64,000 nt of DNA from Peptoniphilaceae bacterium AM52-5BH. GTDB taxonomy: Bacteria; Bacillota; Clostridia; Tissierellales; Peptoniphilaceae. The stretch's first letter is position 1; every line of letters starts with the position of its first letter. Positions 38,640-47,042 of this stretch are shown here, in pieces. Both the position numbers and the translations under genes were made by a program. The stretch lies in the NCBI GenBank assembly GCA_027669155.1, contig JAQEDR010000001.1:71059-135058 (forward strand). Reading direction: 5' to 3'. The notes under the pieces were generated by a model. That model ran no database searches, had not been told where the DNA came from, and was given only the letters and a program-made list of their open reading frames with translations.

Positions 38640-39517
38640 GCCAAAGATAAGATATTTTTGTAATTATATTTGAAGTTTTCCCTTATTATCAAGAAATGCT
38701 CGTCAATATTTATTGTCGACTTATTATCAAGTTTGAAGTTGTTTATACTTACATAACCCCTCATATTTTCATTAAGAATTCCGTATAAAACTTGCAGATT
38801 TATGATTATAAGATCATCTTTTATAATTAATTCATAGTTTTGTCCAGTAAAATAAGACTCCTTTAGAAGCTTTTTAGACCTTAGAGTAAATCTTGCGACA
38901 TCGTTATTAATATTACATGTTATTAAGTTTATGGGAGATAAAGTTGATTCTATGGATAGTTTTTCATCAAAAGTTCTTCTTATATCCAAAATCTTTTCTG
39001 TAGCAATCAGATCATTTTCGTTATGTTTCATGATAGGGTATGGATTTGTACGCTTTTTTAGATCATTAGTCAATTTGCTAAATGTTTTATATCGTGAAGG
39101 ATCCTTCCTATAGAAACCAACGAGTTTCTCTATATCATTAAGCTTGAGAGATTCAAAATCAAAAAACTTACTATAAGGTCTAATAACTTTAAGTAAGTCT
39201 ATGCTTTGTGGTAGAATGGGGAAGTCTTTATATTTTATAAGTCTATTATTTAAGAAAGGTATATCGAATGTATCTCCATTATAGGTAATTACTTTTTTAG
39301 CCGATATTTTAGTCTTATATATATCAAGTAATCTTAGCTCTTCACTATCATCTTGGGCAAAATACTGGTAAATGTATGCTTTATTGTTATTTTTTTCAAT
39401 AATTCCTAATAGAACAAGGCTGTCAATAGAAGAATCAAGGCCTGTTGTTTCTATGTCTAAAATAATTTCATCTTCTTTTAAATTTTTGGCTTCATATCTT
39501 TTCTTTAGTGTAATCAT
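38612..39517 (-). CDS. YprB-like RNase H-fold exonuclease
   Basis: This 301-residue protein is read from 39517 down to 38612. It has an exonuclease core: LDIETTGLD (first acidic pair) near residue 20, [13 protein letters not shown] near 100, and [12 protein letters not shown] near 163-175 with the last Asp. This fits the YprB ribonuclease H-like family. The C-terminal 100 residues are unassigned. The substrate, DNA or RNA, is unknown. The gene is divergent from the cysteine desulfurase and its tail overlaps ung by 10 nt. No ribosome binding site is clear before the start. Confidence 0.85.
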   Translation of the reverse strand: MITLKKRYEAKNLKEDEIILDIETTGLDSSIDSLVLLGIIEKNNNKAYIYQYFAQDDSEELRLLDIYKTKISAKKVITYNGDTFDIPFLNNRLIKYKDFPILPQSIDLLKVIRPYSKFFDFESLKLNDIEKLVGFYRKDPSRYKTFSKLTNDLKKRTNPYPIMKHNENDLIATEKILDIRRTFDEKLSIESTLSPINLITCNINNDVARFTLRSKKLLKESYFTGQNYELIIKDDLIIINLQVLYGILNENMRGYVSINNFKLDNKSTINIDEHFLIIRENFKYNYKNILSLAKKIIENHL

Positions 39518-39536
39518 ATAATTACTATACTATAAT

Positions 39537-39564
39537 TTGTAATTAGACCTGCTTACAATATAAT
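39537..39564 (+). promoter_or_regulatory. Promoter of cysteine desulfurase-thiI
   Basis: TTGTAA (39537-39542), 16-nt spacer and TATAAT (39559-39564). The start codon is 22 nt downstream with AAGGAG between. On the other strand, TATAGT motifs in 39518-39536 could serve the divergent YprB-like gene, so the two promoters would overlap. Confidence 0.65.
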
Positions 39565-39585
39565 GAATAAGTTAAGGAGTAGTCT

Positions 39586-40704
39586 ATGATATATTTAGAT
39601 AATGCAGCAACTACAAAAATGTACAGAGAAGCCATCGAAAAAATGGTTGAAGTAGAAGAAAATTACTATGCAAATACTTCATCAATTCATTCATTTGGCA
39701 TGGATTCTGAAAATTTAATAAAACAAAGTAAAAATATAATGGCAGATGCAATAAATGCTAAGGAAAGTGAAATATTCTTTACTAAGGGAGCTAGTGAATC
39801 TAACAATATAGTTGTTTCATCTTTTGCATCTGTTGATAATAAAGTCATTACAACAAGTATAGAGCATTCATCTATATATGACGCTGTTATAAATAATAAC
39901 TACAAAGAAGTAGTATTTTTGAAAAATGATAAATATGGATTTGTAGATTTAGAAGATTTAAAAGAAAAGTTAGATAATGATGTAAAACTTGTAACTATTA
40001 TCTATGTAAATAACGAAATTGGAACAATACAGGACATAAGAGAGATTTCAAAGCTTGTAAAATCTTATAATCCAAATATTTGCATGCATATAGATGCTAC
40101 CCAAGCTGTTGGAAAGATTTCTTGTGATGTTGATAAACTTGGCGTAGACTTGATGAGTTTTAGCGCCCACAAGTTCCACGGACCAAAGGGTGTCGGTGTT
40201 ATTTATGTAAGAAGTAAGATTTTATCTAAGATTAAACCTGTTATTTACGGTGGTAGACAAGAGATAGTATCATCTGGAACCGTCAATCACCCTGCGATTT
40301 CTGCCGCAGGTGTTGCTCTAGAAAAGCAGATTACATCTAATGAGTATCAATGTATTGAAGATCTTAATCAAGCTCTTAGAAATGCAATTGAGAGAAGTAT
40401 AGATGATTATTATATAATATCACCTAAGGAGAATTCTTCTGCCTATGTTTTAGACGTTAGCTTTAAGAATATAAAATCAGAAGTTTTGGTTCATTATCTT
40501 GAAGATAATGGAATATTTGTATCATCTGGATCCGCATGCTCTAAAGGAGAAGATAATAGGATCCTAACAGCTTTAGGAATTGATAAAGACTATATAGATG
40601 GAGCTATTAGATTTTCATTTTCAAGTGATACTAGTATGGATGATATTAACAAGACAGTTAGTGTATTAAAAGAAGGAATTGAAATGATTAGGGAGGTGTT
40701 CTAA
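39586..40704 (+). CDS. Cysteine desulfurase (NifS/IscS family)
   Basis: The 372-residue PLP enzyme takes sulfur from cysteine as a persulfide. YLDNAATTKMY is the N terminus, the PLP Lys lies in SFSAHKFHGPKGVG, and the active Cys is in SSGSACSKGEDNR. It overlaps thiI, so its main job is probably to feed sulfur for 4-thiouridine in tRNA, like NifZ in B. subtilis. No iscU lies nearby. Confidence 0.94.
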   Translation: MIYLDNAATTKMYREAIEKMVEVEENYYANTSSIHSFGMDSENLIKQSKNIMADAINAKESEIFFTKGASESNNIVVSSFASVDNKVITTSIEHSSIYDAVINNNYKEVVFLKNDKYGFVDLEDLKEKLDNDVKLVTIIYVNNEIGTIQDIREISKLVKSYNPNICMHIDATQAVGKISCDVDKLGVDLMSFSAHKFHGPKGVGVIYVRSKILSKIKPVIYGGRQEIVSSGTVNHPAISAAGVALEKQITSNEYQCIEDLNQALRNAIERSIDDYYIISPKENSSAYVLDVSFKNIKSEVLVHYLEDNGIFVSSGSACSKGEDNRILTALGIDKDYIDGAIRFSFSSDTSMDDINKTVSVLKEGIEMIREVF

Positions 40705-41867
40705 TGGATTGGTTTCTAGCGGTAAGTTTTGGAGAGATATTTCTAAAAGGAAGAAATAGAAATAACTTTTATAAAACAGCAATCAACAATATTAAGAGAA
40801 ATATCAGAGATATTGGCTATGATGATATGTTCCAAGAGTCATCAAAGCTATACATCAAAGCTGATAGAGATAAATTTGACAGACTGATAAAAGAAATAAA
40901 AAAAGTATTTGGGATTGTATATATCTCTGAAGTTGTAAGATGCGAGAAGACAGTTGAAGATATAAGTAAGACCAGCATAGATTTAATTAAATATTATAAT
41001 TTTGATAAAGACATGACCTTCAAGGTCGAATCCAAGAGGACAGACAAATCATTTGCTCTAAAATCTCCTGAATTAAGTGCAAAAATAGGAGGAGATATAT
41101 TAGAAAAATACAATGATTTATCAGTAGATATACATAAGCCTGATTTTACTGTATTTATCGATATAAAATCAAAAGCCTATATCTATATAAATAGAGTTGA
41201 AGGTCTTGGAGGACTTCCTCTTGGTTCTGGTGGAGAAGGACTACTATTATTATCTGGAGGAATAGACTCACCAGTAGCAGGATTTCTTATGGCAAAAAGA
41301 GGAATGAATATTAACGCTATACACTTCCATTCTTATCCTTTTACATCCAAAAGAGCTCATCAAAAAGCGATGGATCTTGCAAAAATCTTATCGGCCTATA
41401 CTGGTAAAATGACAGTATATTCTGTAAATCTTGCTGAGATATACAAGGCGATAAGCAAAAATTGTCCTAGAAGAGAAACTACAATACTATCACGTAGATT
41501 TATGATGAGAATAGCAAATAAAATTTCAGAAAAATATTCTTATCAGGCTTTAATTACAGGGGAAAGTCTTGGCCAAGTTGCAAGTCAGACGATAGAATCA
41601 GTTTCTGTTATTAATGACTCTAGTAAGCTTCCAATACTTAGACCTCTTATAGCCATGGATAAGAAAGATATTATTGAAATCTCTGAAAAAATAGATTCTT
41701 ACGATAAGGCAATCGAGCCATATGACGATTGTTGTTCGATTTTTGCACCTGACTCACCGGTTACAAAGCCAAAACTAAAATATATAAAAAAGTCTGAAGA
41801 AAACCTAGATATAGAGGAATTAGAAAATCAGGCTATAGCTAATATGGAAATTATAGAAATTGCTTGA
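40704..41867 (+). CDS. thiI: tRNA 4-thiouridine synthase ThiI
   Basis: The 387-residue enzyme makes s4U at position 8 of tRNA. It has an N-terminal ferredoxin-like/THUMP region (1-165), a PP-loop ATPase (LLLSGGIDSPVAGFLMAKRG), and ends after DDCCSIFAP with no rhodanese domain, the short Firmicute form. It is coupled to the desulfurase by TAATG. The L21 promoter overlaps its stop codon. Confidence 0.96.
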   Translation: MDWFLAVSFGEIFLKGRNRNNFYKTAINNIKRNIRDIGYDDMFQESSKLYIKADRDKFDRLIKEIKKVFGIVYISEVVRCEKTVEDISKTSIDLIKYYNFDKDMTFKVESKRTDKSFALKSPELSAKIGGDILEKYNDLSVDIHKPDFTVFIDIKSKAYIYINRVEGLGGLPLGSGGEGLLLLSGGIDSPVAGFLMAKRGMNINAIHFHSYPFTSKRAHQKAMDLAKILSAYTGKMTVYSVNLAEIYKAISKNCPRRETTILSRRFMMRIANKISEKYSYQALITGESLGQVASQTIESVSVINDSSKLPILRPLIAMDKKDIIEISEKIDSYDKAIEPYDDCCSIFAPDSPVTKPKLKYIKKSEENLDIEELENQAIANMEIIEIA

Positions 41868-41894
41868 CATATAAAAGAAAGATAGTATTATAAT
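41864..41894 (+). promoter_or_regulatory. Promoter of rplU operon
   Basis: A perfect -35 TTGACA (41864-41869) overlaps the thiI stop codon. TATTAT (41886-41891, 16-nt spacer) or TATAAT (41889-41894, 19-nt spacer) is the -10. Confidence 0.8.
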
Positions 41895-41900
41895 CAAGTA

Positions 41901-41962
41901 AACCGCTCAGTCCGGGTGCTGATCCCCAACACTGGCGAGAATTTTAGTAATAGGAGGTTTCC
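41901..41962 (+). ncRNA. L21 ribosomal protein leader RNA
   Basis: This is a short GC-rich leader in an AT-rich genome, directly before rplU. The bases from CGCTCAGTCC to ACTGGCGAG (41905-41939) can fold as CTCAGT pairing with ACT/GAG around a GGG/CCC helix. AGGAGG follows at 41952-41957. Position and structure fit the L21 autoregulatory leader known from Firmicutes, in which excess L21 represses the operon. The assignment rests on context and folding by eye. Confidence 0.6.
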
Positions 41963-42271
41963 ATGTACGCAATAATTAAAACAGGTGGAAAACAATACAA
42001 AGTATCAGAAGGTGACTTAGTAAGAGTTGAAAAACTTCCTTACGAAGTTGGTGACACCGTTGAATTTGACCAAGTACTTTTAGTATCTGGAGATGAAGTT
42101 AAAGTTGGTTCTCCGGTAATCGAAAATGCAAAAGTAACAGCAACAGTTGAAGATCAAAATAAAGATAAGAAAATTGTTGTATTCAAATACAAACCTAAAA
42201 AACAATACAGAAAAAAACACGGTCACAGACAACCTTATACTTTAGTAAAAATTGATAGCATTAGCCTTTAA
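41963..42271 (+). CDS. rplU: 50S ribosomal protein L21
   Basis: The 102-residue protein has the L21 signature [14 protein letters not shown] at the start and [20 protein letters not shown] near the end. It binds 23S rRNA. It is the first gene of the rplU-prp-rpmA cluster and is expressed from a strong promoter with a leader RNA. It overlaps prp by one base. Confidence 0.98.
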   Translation: MYAIIKTGGKQYKVSEGDLVRVEKLPYEVGDTVEFDQVLLVSGDEVKVGSPVIENAKVTATVEDQNKDKKIVVFKYKPKKQYRKKHGHRQPYTLVKIDSISL

Positions 42272-42582
42272 TGATTAATGTTGATTTATTAATCAAAGAA
42301 GGAAGAACAGTAGGATATGAAATACGAGGTCATGCTGATTTTGCTGAGCATGGCTCAGACATTGTTTGTTCTGCAGTTACAATTCTAGCATATACTTGCA
42401 TCAATACTTTAGATAAGTATGTGACGGATGTTGATTTTCTTGATGATGGTGATATACTTAAGCTTAAAACTTTTGAAATATCAAAGGAAGTTGATGTTGT
42501 ATTTACCTATTTTGAAACTGGAATACAAACTTTGTTAGGTAACTATAGCGATTACGTAAAATTAAATTATAAGGAGACATGA
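42271..42582 (+). CDS. prp: Ribosomal-processing cysteine protease Prp (YsxB)
   Basis: This 103-residue protease trims the N-terminal extension of L27 in Firmicutes. The catalytic His21 and Cys33 lie in [19 protein letters not shown]. It sits between the L21 and L27 genes as usual. Its natural target is the extension on the next gene, whose cleavage motif is altered here. Confidence 0.96.
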   Translation: MINVDLLIKEGRTVGYEIRGHADFAEHGSDIVCSAVTILAYTCINTLDKYVTDVDFLDDGDILKLKTFEISKEVDVVFTYFETGIQTLLGNYSDYVKLNYKET

Positions 42583-42583
42583 A

Positions 42584-42877
42584 ATGATATTAAACATAGA
42601 TTTACAAAGATTGTCAAGCAAGAAGGGAGTTTCTTCATCTAAGAACGGTAGAGATTCCAATGCTAAAAGACTAGGTGTTAAAAGAAGCGATGGACAATTT
42701 GTTAACGCTGGAACAATCATAGTTAGACAAAGAGGAACAAAAATCCACCCAGGTAACAATGTTAAAAAGGGTGCTGATGATACTCTTTACGCTTCATGTG
42801 AAGGTGTTGTTAAATTCGAAAGAAAGGGCAGAGACAAAAAACAAGTTTCTGTTTACGCTGAAGCAGACATTGCTTAG
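42584..42877 (+). CDS. rpmA: 50S ribosomal protein L27 with N-terminal extension
   Basis: The 97-residue protein starts [20 protein letters not shown], with AAGGAG upstream. L27 proteins in Firmicutes have an extension ending LxLQFFA, which Prp removes to expose the tail that reaches the peptidyl transferase centre. Here the motif reads IDLQRLS, so the two Phe residues are replaced by Arg-Leu. The body, [19 protein letters not shown], is normal. Confidence 0.98.
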   Translation: MILNIDLQRLSSKKGVSSSKNGRDSNAKRLGVKRSDGQFVNAGTIIVRQRGTKIHPGNNVKKGADDTLYASCEGVVKFERKGRDKKQVSVYAEADIA

Positions 42878-42885
42878 AAGTCAGA

Positions 42886-42911
42886 GCTTGCCAATTGGCA
42901 AGCCTTTTTTT
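42886..42911 (+). terminator. Terminator or attenuator between rpmA and obgE
   Basis: GCTTGCC, loop AATT and GGCAAGC (42886-42903) are followed by a T-run (42905-42911). The obgE ribosome binding site (GAGAGGA) follows at once, so obgE and later genes depend on readthrough or an unseen promoter. Confidence 0.8.
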
Positions 42912-42927
42912 ATGAGAGGATTTATTT

Positions 42928-44208
42928 ATGATAGATTATGCAAGAGTTAGTCTTAAGGCAGGAGATGGAGGAAACGGAGCTGTTGCCTGGAGACGAGAAA
43001 AATATGAACCAAATGGCGGTCCTGCAGGTGGTGATGGAGGAAACGGTGGCTCTATAATTATAAAGGCTACAAGAAATCTATCAACTCTTGATGAATTTAG
43101 ATATAAAACTAAATATAAGGCTCAAAATGGTGAAGCTGGTGGCAAGAAAAAGAAATTCGGAAAAAAGGGTGACGATTTAATAATAAAAGTCCCTGTAGGA
43201 ACCTTGGTTAGAGAAGCTAATAGTGAAGTTATAATAAAAGACATGAACAAAGACGGGGAAGAATATGTTATAGCAAGAGGTGGAAGAGGCGGAAGAGGAA
43301 ATGTCCACTTCAAAAACTCTATACGTCAAGCTCCTCGATTTGCAGAGCTAGGTAGAAAGGGTCAGGAAATAGAAGTTATTTTCGAGCTTAAAATACTAGC
43401 TGACGTTGGTCTTGTTGGACTTCCAAATGTAGGAAAATCTACTTTGATTTCAGTGATAAGTAAGGCTAGGCCAAAGATTGCCAATTATCATTTTACTACT
43501 ATAGATCCTAATCTTGGGGTTGTGAATATTGATAGCGAAAGATCCTTTATAGTTGCCGATATACCAGGTCTAATTGAAGGAGCAAGTGATGGCAGTGGAC
43601 TAGGTCATGACTTCTTAAAACATGTCGAAAGATGTAGAGTTTTGGTTCACCTTGTGGATATTTCTGGAATTGAGGGGAGAAACCCTATTGAAGATTTCAA
43701 AATGATTAATGAAGAATTAAAACTTTACAACGAAAAGCTTGCTCAAAAACCAATGATCATCGCCATGAATAAGTCTGACCTTGACTTTAATAATAACACA
43801 GATGCATTCGTCAAAGAATTCTCTGATAAGTATGATATATATAAGATATCTGCTGCCACAACCGAGGGAATCAAGGAATTAGTAGATGCAATATCTGAGT
43901 TATTAGCGAAAAGCGATATCAAAGAATTTGATCCAATGGAAGAAGTCGATACAGAATTCTTGGACAAATATTACGACAGAGAAATTGAATATGACCTAAA
44001 CTTCAGGAAAGAGAATGATATTTTTGTTGTTGATGGAAAAAGAGTTGACAAGTTACTAGAAAAAGTTGACCTTGAAGATTATGATGGCAAGATGTATTTC
44101 GAGAAGACTTTAAGAGAAATGGAAGTCTTTGATAAATTAAAGGAAATGGGAATTCAAGAAGGTGATAGTGTAGCCTTCGGAGATTTAGTATTTGAATACT
44201 ATGAATAG
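42928..44208 (+). CDS. obgE: GTPase Obg
   Basis: The 426-residue GTPase acts in 50S assembly and stress control. The Gly-rich Obg fold spans 1-158 (GGDGGNGGSI, GRGGRGGRGNVHF), the G domain has GLPNVGKSTLI, DIPGLIEGA and NKSD, and a C-terminal OCT domain ends in GDSVAFGDLVFEYYE. The OCT domain is present as in Firmicutes. RBS spacing is normal. Confidence 0.98.
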   Translation: MIDYARVSLKAGDGGNGAVAWRREKYEPNGGPAGGDGGNGGSIIIKATRNLSTLDEFRYKTKYKAQNGEAGGKKKKFGKKGDDLIIKVPVGTLVREANSEVIIKDMNKDGEEYVIARGGRGGRGNVHFKNSIRQAPRFAELGRKGQEIEVIFELKILADVGLVGLPNVGKSTLISVISKARPKIANYHFTTIDPNLGVVNIDSERSFIVADIPGLIEGASDGSGLGHDFLKHVERCRVLVHLVDISGIEGRNPIEDFKMINEELKLYNEKLAQKPMIIAMNKSDLDFNNNTDAFVKEFSDKYDIYKISAATTEGIKELVDAISELLAKSDIKEFDPMEEVDTEFLDKYYDREIEYDLNFRKENDIFVVDGKRVDKLLEKVDLEDYDGKMYFEKTLREMEVFDKLKEMGIQEGDSVAFGDLVFEYYE

Positions 44209-44216
44209 GAGGATAT

Positions 44217-44501
44217 ATGTTAACAGGTAAGCAAAGAGCTAGATTGAAACAAGAATCACATGATTTCAAACCAGTTATAAATATTGGAAAGTTTTCAGTT
44301 ACTGACGAATTGATTAAGGCAATAGATGAAGCTTTAGAAGCACGCGAGCTTATCAAGATTAAAATTCTAAATAACAATATGGATGATCAAGAAGAAATTA
44401 TCGATACAATCATTGAAAAGACAGGGGCTGAGTTCATTTCTCATCTGGGGTCTATCTTTACAATTTACAGAAAAAACGACGATAACAAATACGATTTATA
44501 A
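44217..44501 (+). CDS. yhbY: YhbY-type CRM-domain RNA-binding protein
   Basis: The 94-residue ribosome-assembly factor begins MLTGKQRARLKQESHDFKP and has the CRM GxxG region near VINIGKFSVTDELIKAI. The family binds pre-50S particles. It lies between obgE and nadD, a usual Firmicute order, and overlaps nadD by one base. Confidence 0.93.
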   Translation: MLTGKQRARLKQESHDFKPVINIGKFSVTDELIKAIDEALEARELIKIKILNNNMDDQEEIIDTIIEKTGAEFISHLGSIFTIYRKNDDNKYDL

Positions 44502-45097
44502 TGAGAATAGGACTATATGGGGGGACTTTTGACCCAATTCATGTAGGGCATTTGATTGTAATAGAAAATGCTATTAATTTTATGAATCTTGATAAAGTAA
44601 TAATTTTACCTAGTTCAAATCCTCCCCACAAAAAGCACAAGAAGAAGACAGATACAAATATAAGAGTTGAGATGGTTAGTGAGGCTATCAAAGATAATGA
44701 TAAGATAGTCCTATCAACCTTTGAATCTACAGACGAAAAAGTCAGATATACCCATGAAACTATAAGATACTTCAAGAAATTATTCAAAAATGATGATATA
44801 TTTTATATAATGGGAGAAGATTCCTTTCTAACTATTGATACTTGGAGAAATTATGATGATATCTTGGATGAAAATATCATAGTTTTTACTAGAAGTAATA
44901 TCGATGAAGATAGTGAGCTAGTAAAAAAGGTTGAACTTATTAAAAAAGATAATCCTAATATATTTTTAATTAATAACCTTAATATCAATATATCCTCAAC
45001 CCTTATAAGAAATTTGGTAAAGAATAATCTAAGTATCAAATACTTAGTTAGAGATAATGTTAGATATATTATAGAAAATAGGGGCCTTTATGTTTGA
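44501..45097 (+). CDS. nadD: Nicotinate-nucleotide adenylyltransferase
   Basis: The 198-residue enzyme makes deamido-NAD. GLYGGTFDPIHVGHLI is the nucleotidyltransferase motif, YIMGEDSFLTIDTW the middle motif, and NISSTLIRNLV the ISSTxIR motif. It overlaps yhbY and yqeK at its two ends. Confidence 0.97.
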   Translation: MRIGLYGGTFDPIHVGHLIVIENAINFMNLDKVIILPSSNPPHKKHKKKTDTNIRVEMVSEAIKDNDKIVLSTFESTDEKVRYTHETIRYFKKLFKNDDIFYIMGEDSFLTIDTWRNYDDILDENIIVFTRSNIDEDSELVKKVELIKKDNPNIFLINNLNINISSTLIRNLVKNNLSIKYLVRDNVRYIIENRGLYV

Positions 45098-45662
45098 TAT
45101 AGAACTATATAAGGACAGATTAATTTCAGATATTGGAGAGAAGAGATATAAACATAGTCTAAGAGTTATGGAGTGCGCTGAAAGATTAAGCGAAGGGAAG
45201 AAAGTTGACAAGGAAAAAGTTAAAGTTGCAGCTTTCCTACATGATTGCGCGAAATACAACGAAGAAAGGTATATGAGAGAACTTAATATAGACCATTTCG
45301 ACGAGATTGATCCAGACTTATCAAAATCTGTTCTTCATTCTTTTTTAGGAGCAGAAGTTGCGAAAAAAGTGTATAATGTTAAAGATGAGGAGATATTAAA
45401 AGCTATCAAATATCATACAACTGGTAAGGAAAATATGAATCTTTTGGAAAAAATTGTCTTCATAGCAGACGCGATAGAGGAGAAAAGATCATATCCAGGA
45501 GTAGAGGAAATTAGAAAAAAGGCATTTAATGACCTTGACACTGGGGTATTGGAATGTTTAAACCACAACATAAGATACCTATTAGATATTGATGCTTTTA
45601 TTGATCCTTTAACACTTAAGGCAAGAAATTACATGATAAAGGAGAAAAATGGAAAAACTTGA
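45090..45662 (+). CDS. yqeK: YqeK HD-domain phosphohydrolase
   Basis: The 190-residue protein has the HD motifs HSLRVMECA, FLHDCAKYN, HSFLGAEVA and KYHTTGKENM with metal-binding His and Asp residues. YqeK proteins hydrolyse Ap4A symmetrically. It is found between nadD and rsfS as in B. subtilis, overlapping nadD by 8 nt and rsfS by 14 nt. Confidence 0.94.
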   Translation: MFDIELYKDRLISDIGEKRYKHSLRVMECAERLSEGKKVDKEKVKVAAFLHDCAKYNEERYMRELNIDHFDEIDPDLSKSVLHSFLGAEVAKKVYNVKDEEILKAIKYHTTGKENMNLLEKIVFIADAIEEKRSYPGVEEIRKKAFNDLDTGVLECLNHNIRYLLDIDAFIDPLTLKARNYMIKEKNGKT

Positions 45663-45957
45663 AATTATTTTAAAAACATTAGATGATAAATTGGCTGAAG
45701 ATGTAAAAGTTATTGATTTAGACTCTTCGTCTATTGCTGACAAGTTCGTGATAGCTAGTGGTGGAAGTATCAATCAAACTAGAGCTTTAGCCGATTATAT
45801 AGAAGATGATTTAGAAAAAGAGGGATATAGTATTTTATCCAAAGAAGGTCTAAGAGAAGGAGAATGGATCCTCTTAGATGCTGGAGATATAATTGTACAC
45901 ATATTCACTCAAAAACAACGTGAATTTTATGATTTAGATAATCTATGGGAGAATTAA
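45649..45957 (+). CDS. rsfS: Ribosome silencing factor RsfS
   Basis: The 102-residue protein blocks subunit joining by binding L14. It shows KFVIASGGSINQTRALADYI, REGEWILLDAGDIIVHIF and the end QREFYDLDNLW. The gene carries AAAGGAG and overlaps yqeK. Its stop codon lies within an 11-bp hairpin. Confidence 0.96.
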   Translation: MEKLEIILKTLDDKLAEDVKVIDLDSSSIADKFVIASGGSINQTRALADYIEDDLEKEGYSILSKEGLREGEWILLDAGDIIVHIFTQKQREFYDLDNLWEN

Positions 45958-45969
45958 GCTCTCATAGAT
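45941..45969 (+). other. Hairpin over the rsfS stop codon
   Basis: ATCTATGGGAG (45941-45951) pairs with CTCTCATAGAT (45959-45969) with one G-U pair and a 7-nt loop. There is no T-run after it, so it is more likely an mRNA stability or processing hairpin than a terminator. Confidence 0.55.
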
Positions 45970-45984
45970 GTCTAGGAGTATTTT

Positions 45985-46620
45985 ATGTCTGATGATAAAA
46001 AAGATAAAATCATTTACGGATTAATAATAGCAGTTTTTATCTTAATAGCTAACTTTGCCTATTCAAATAATATAGGTGGAATTTTTGATAAATCTGAAAA
46101 GATTACCTTAGTAGATGAGGGTGATTTAAGTGACAAAGATAATAATATCGACTCGAATACAGAAGAATCTACTAATGATTCAATCAAAAAAGTTTATATA
46201 TCAGGCGAGATAAACAAACCTGGAGTATATCAAATTAAAGATGGAGATAGGCTCGAGGATTTGATTAACGAAGCTGGTGGCTTAACTGATAAGGCAAGTG
46301 ATAAAACACTTAATCTTGCACAAAGACTAGATGATCAAATGAAATTTTACATACCTAATATAGATGAAGAGAATTCATTAGAAAATATTGATCCTAATCA
46401 GTCTGCAAGTCAAAGTCCTAGTAAGACAACTGAACTTATTAACATTAATACCGCCAGTAAAGAAGAACTTATGACTTTACCTAACATTGGTGATAAAAGA
46501 GCAGATGCTATAATAGAATATAGAAATGCAAATAAGTTTGAGAAAATAGAAGATATTAAGAATGTTACTGGAATAGGCGATAAATTTTATGAAGCTTTAA
46601 AAGATTTGATTACAATATAG
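45985..46620 (+). CDS. comEA: ComEA-like DNA-binding protein
   Basis: The 211-residue protein has an N-terminal membrane helix (about 10-27), an acidic linker, an SLBB domain (VYISGEINKPGVYQI to LNLAQRL) and C-terminal tandem helix-hairpin-helix motifs (INTASKEELMTLPNIGDKRA). ComEA binds incoming double-stranded DNA in competence. No comEC or comF gene is in the window, so transformation cannot be inferred. Confidence 0.9.
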   Translation: MSDDKKDKIIYGLIIAVFILIANFAYSNNIGGIFDKSEKITLVDEGDLSDKDNNIDSNTEESTNDSIKKVYISGEINKPGVYQIKDGDRLEDLINEAGGLTDKASDKTLNLAQRLDDQMKFYIPNIDEENSLENIDPNQSASQSPSKTTELININTASKEELMTLPNIGDKRADAIIEYRNANKFEKIEDIKNVTGIGDKFYEALKDLITI

Positions 46621-46631
46621 GTGAAAATATA

Positions 46632-47033
46632 ATGAAACTATCGACAAGAGGCAGGTATGGACTAAGGGCTATGTGTTATCTAGCTAGCAATAAAGATAGG
46701 GGCTATGTCTCTGTATCAGAAATGAGTGAGAAGCTAAATCTATCAGAGAATTATTTGGAACAGTTGATAAGGCTATTAAAAAAGGATGGCTTAATCACTT
46801 CTGCTAGAGGGCCAAAGGGAGGATATAAAATCACAAGAGATCTAGATGAGATTTCTGTTGGTGAGGTACTAAGAGTTCTCGAAGGCAACATAACCATGAG
46901 CGACTGTGTGAGCGGAGATCATTTTTGTGATGATAAATGTGATGCTTATTATGTATTTGACAGAATAGATAAGGTCATAAATGAAGCAGTTGATTCTATT
47001 AGTTTAAAAAATATGATAAATCAGGAAGTTTGA
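46632..47033 (+). CDS. Rrf2-family regulator, IscR-like
   Basis: The 133-residue regulator has an N-terminal winged helix (STRGRYGLRAMCYLA, LSENYLEQLIRLLKKDGL, ARGPKGGYKI) and three cysteines, C92, C99 and C103, close to the Fe-S ligands of IscR. It may sense iron-sulfur or cysteine status. It is upstream of alaS, as in many Firmicutes, but without iscS or iscU next to it. Confidence 0.9.
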   Translation: MKLSTRGRYGLRAMCYLASNKDRGYVSVSEMSEKLNLSENYLEQLIRLLKKDGLITSARGPKGGYKITRDLDEISVGEVLRVLEGNITMSDCVSGDHFCDDKCDAYYVFDRIDKVINEAVDSISLKNMINQEV

Positions 47034-47042
47034 GGTAAATGA

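Noticed and set aside
47034..47042. T-box riboswitch before alaS
   Set aside because: Only 9 nt separate the Rrf2 gene and alaS, so there is no room, and no T-box sequence was seen upstream.
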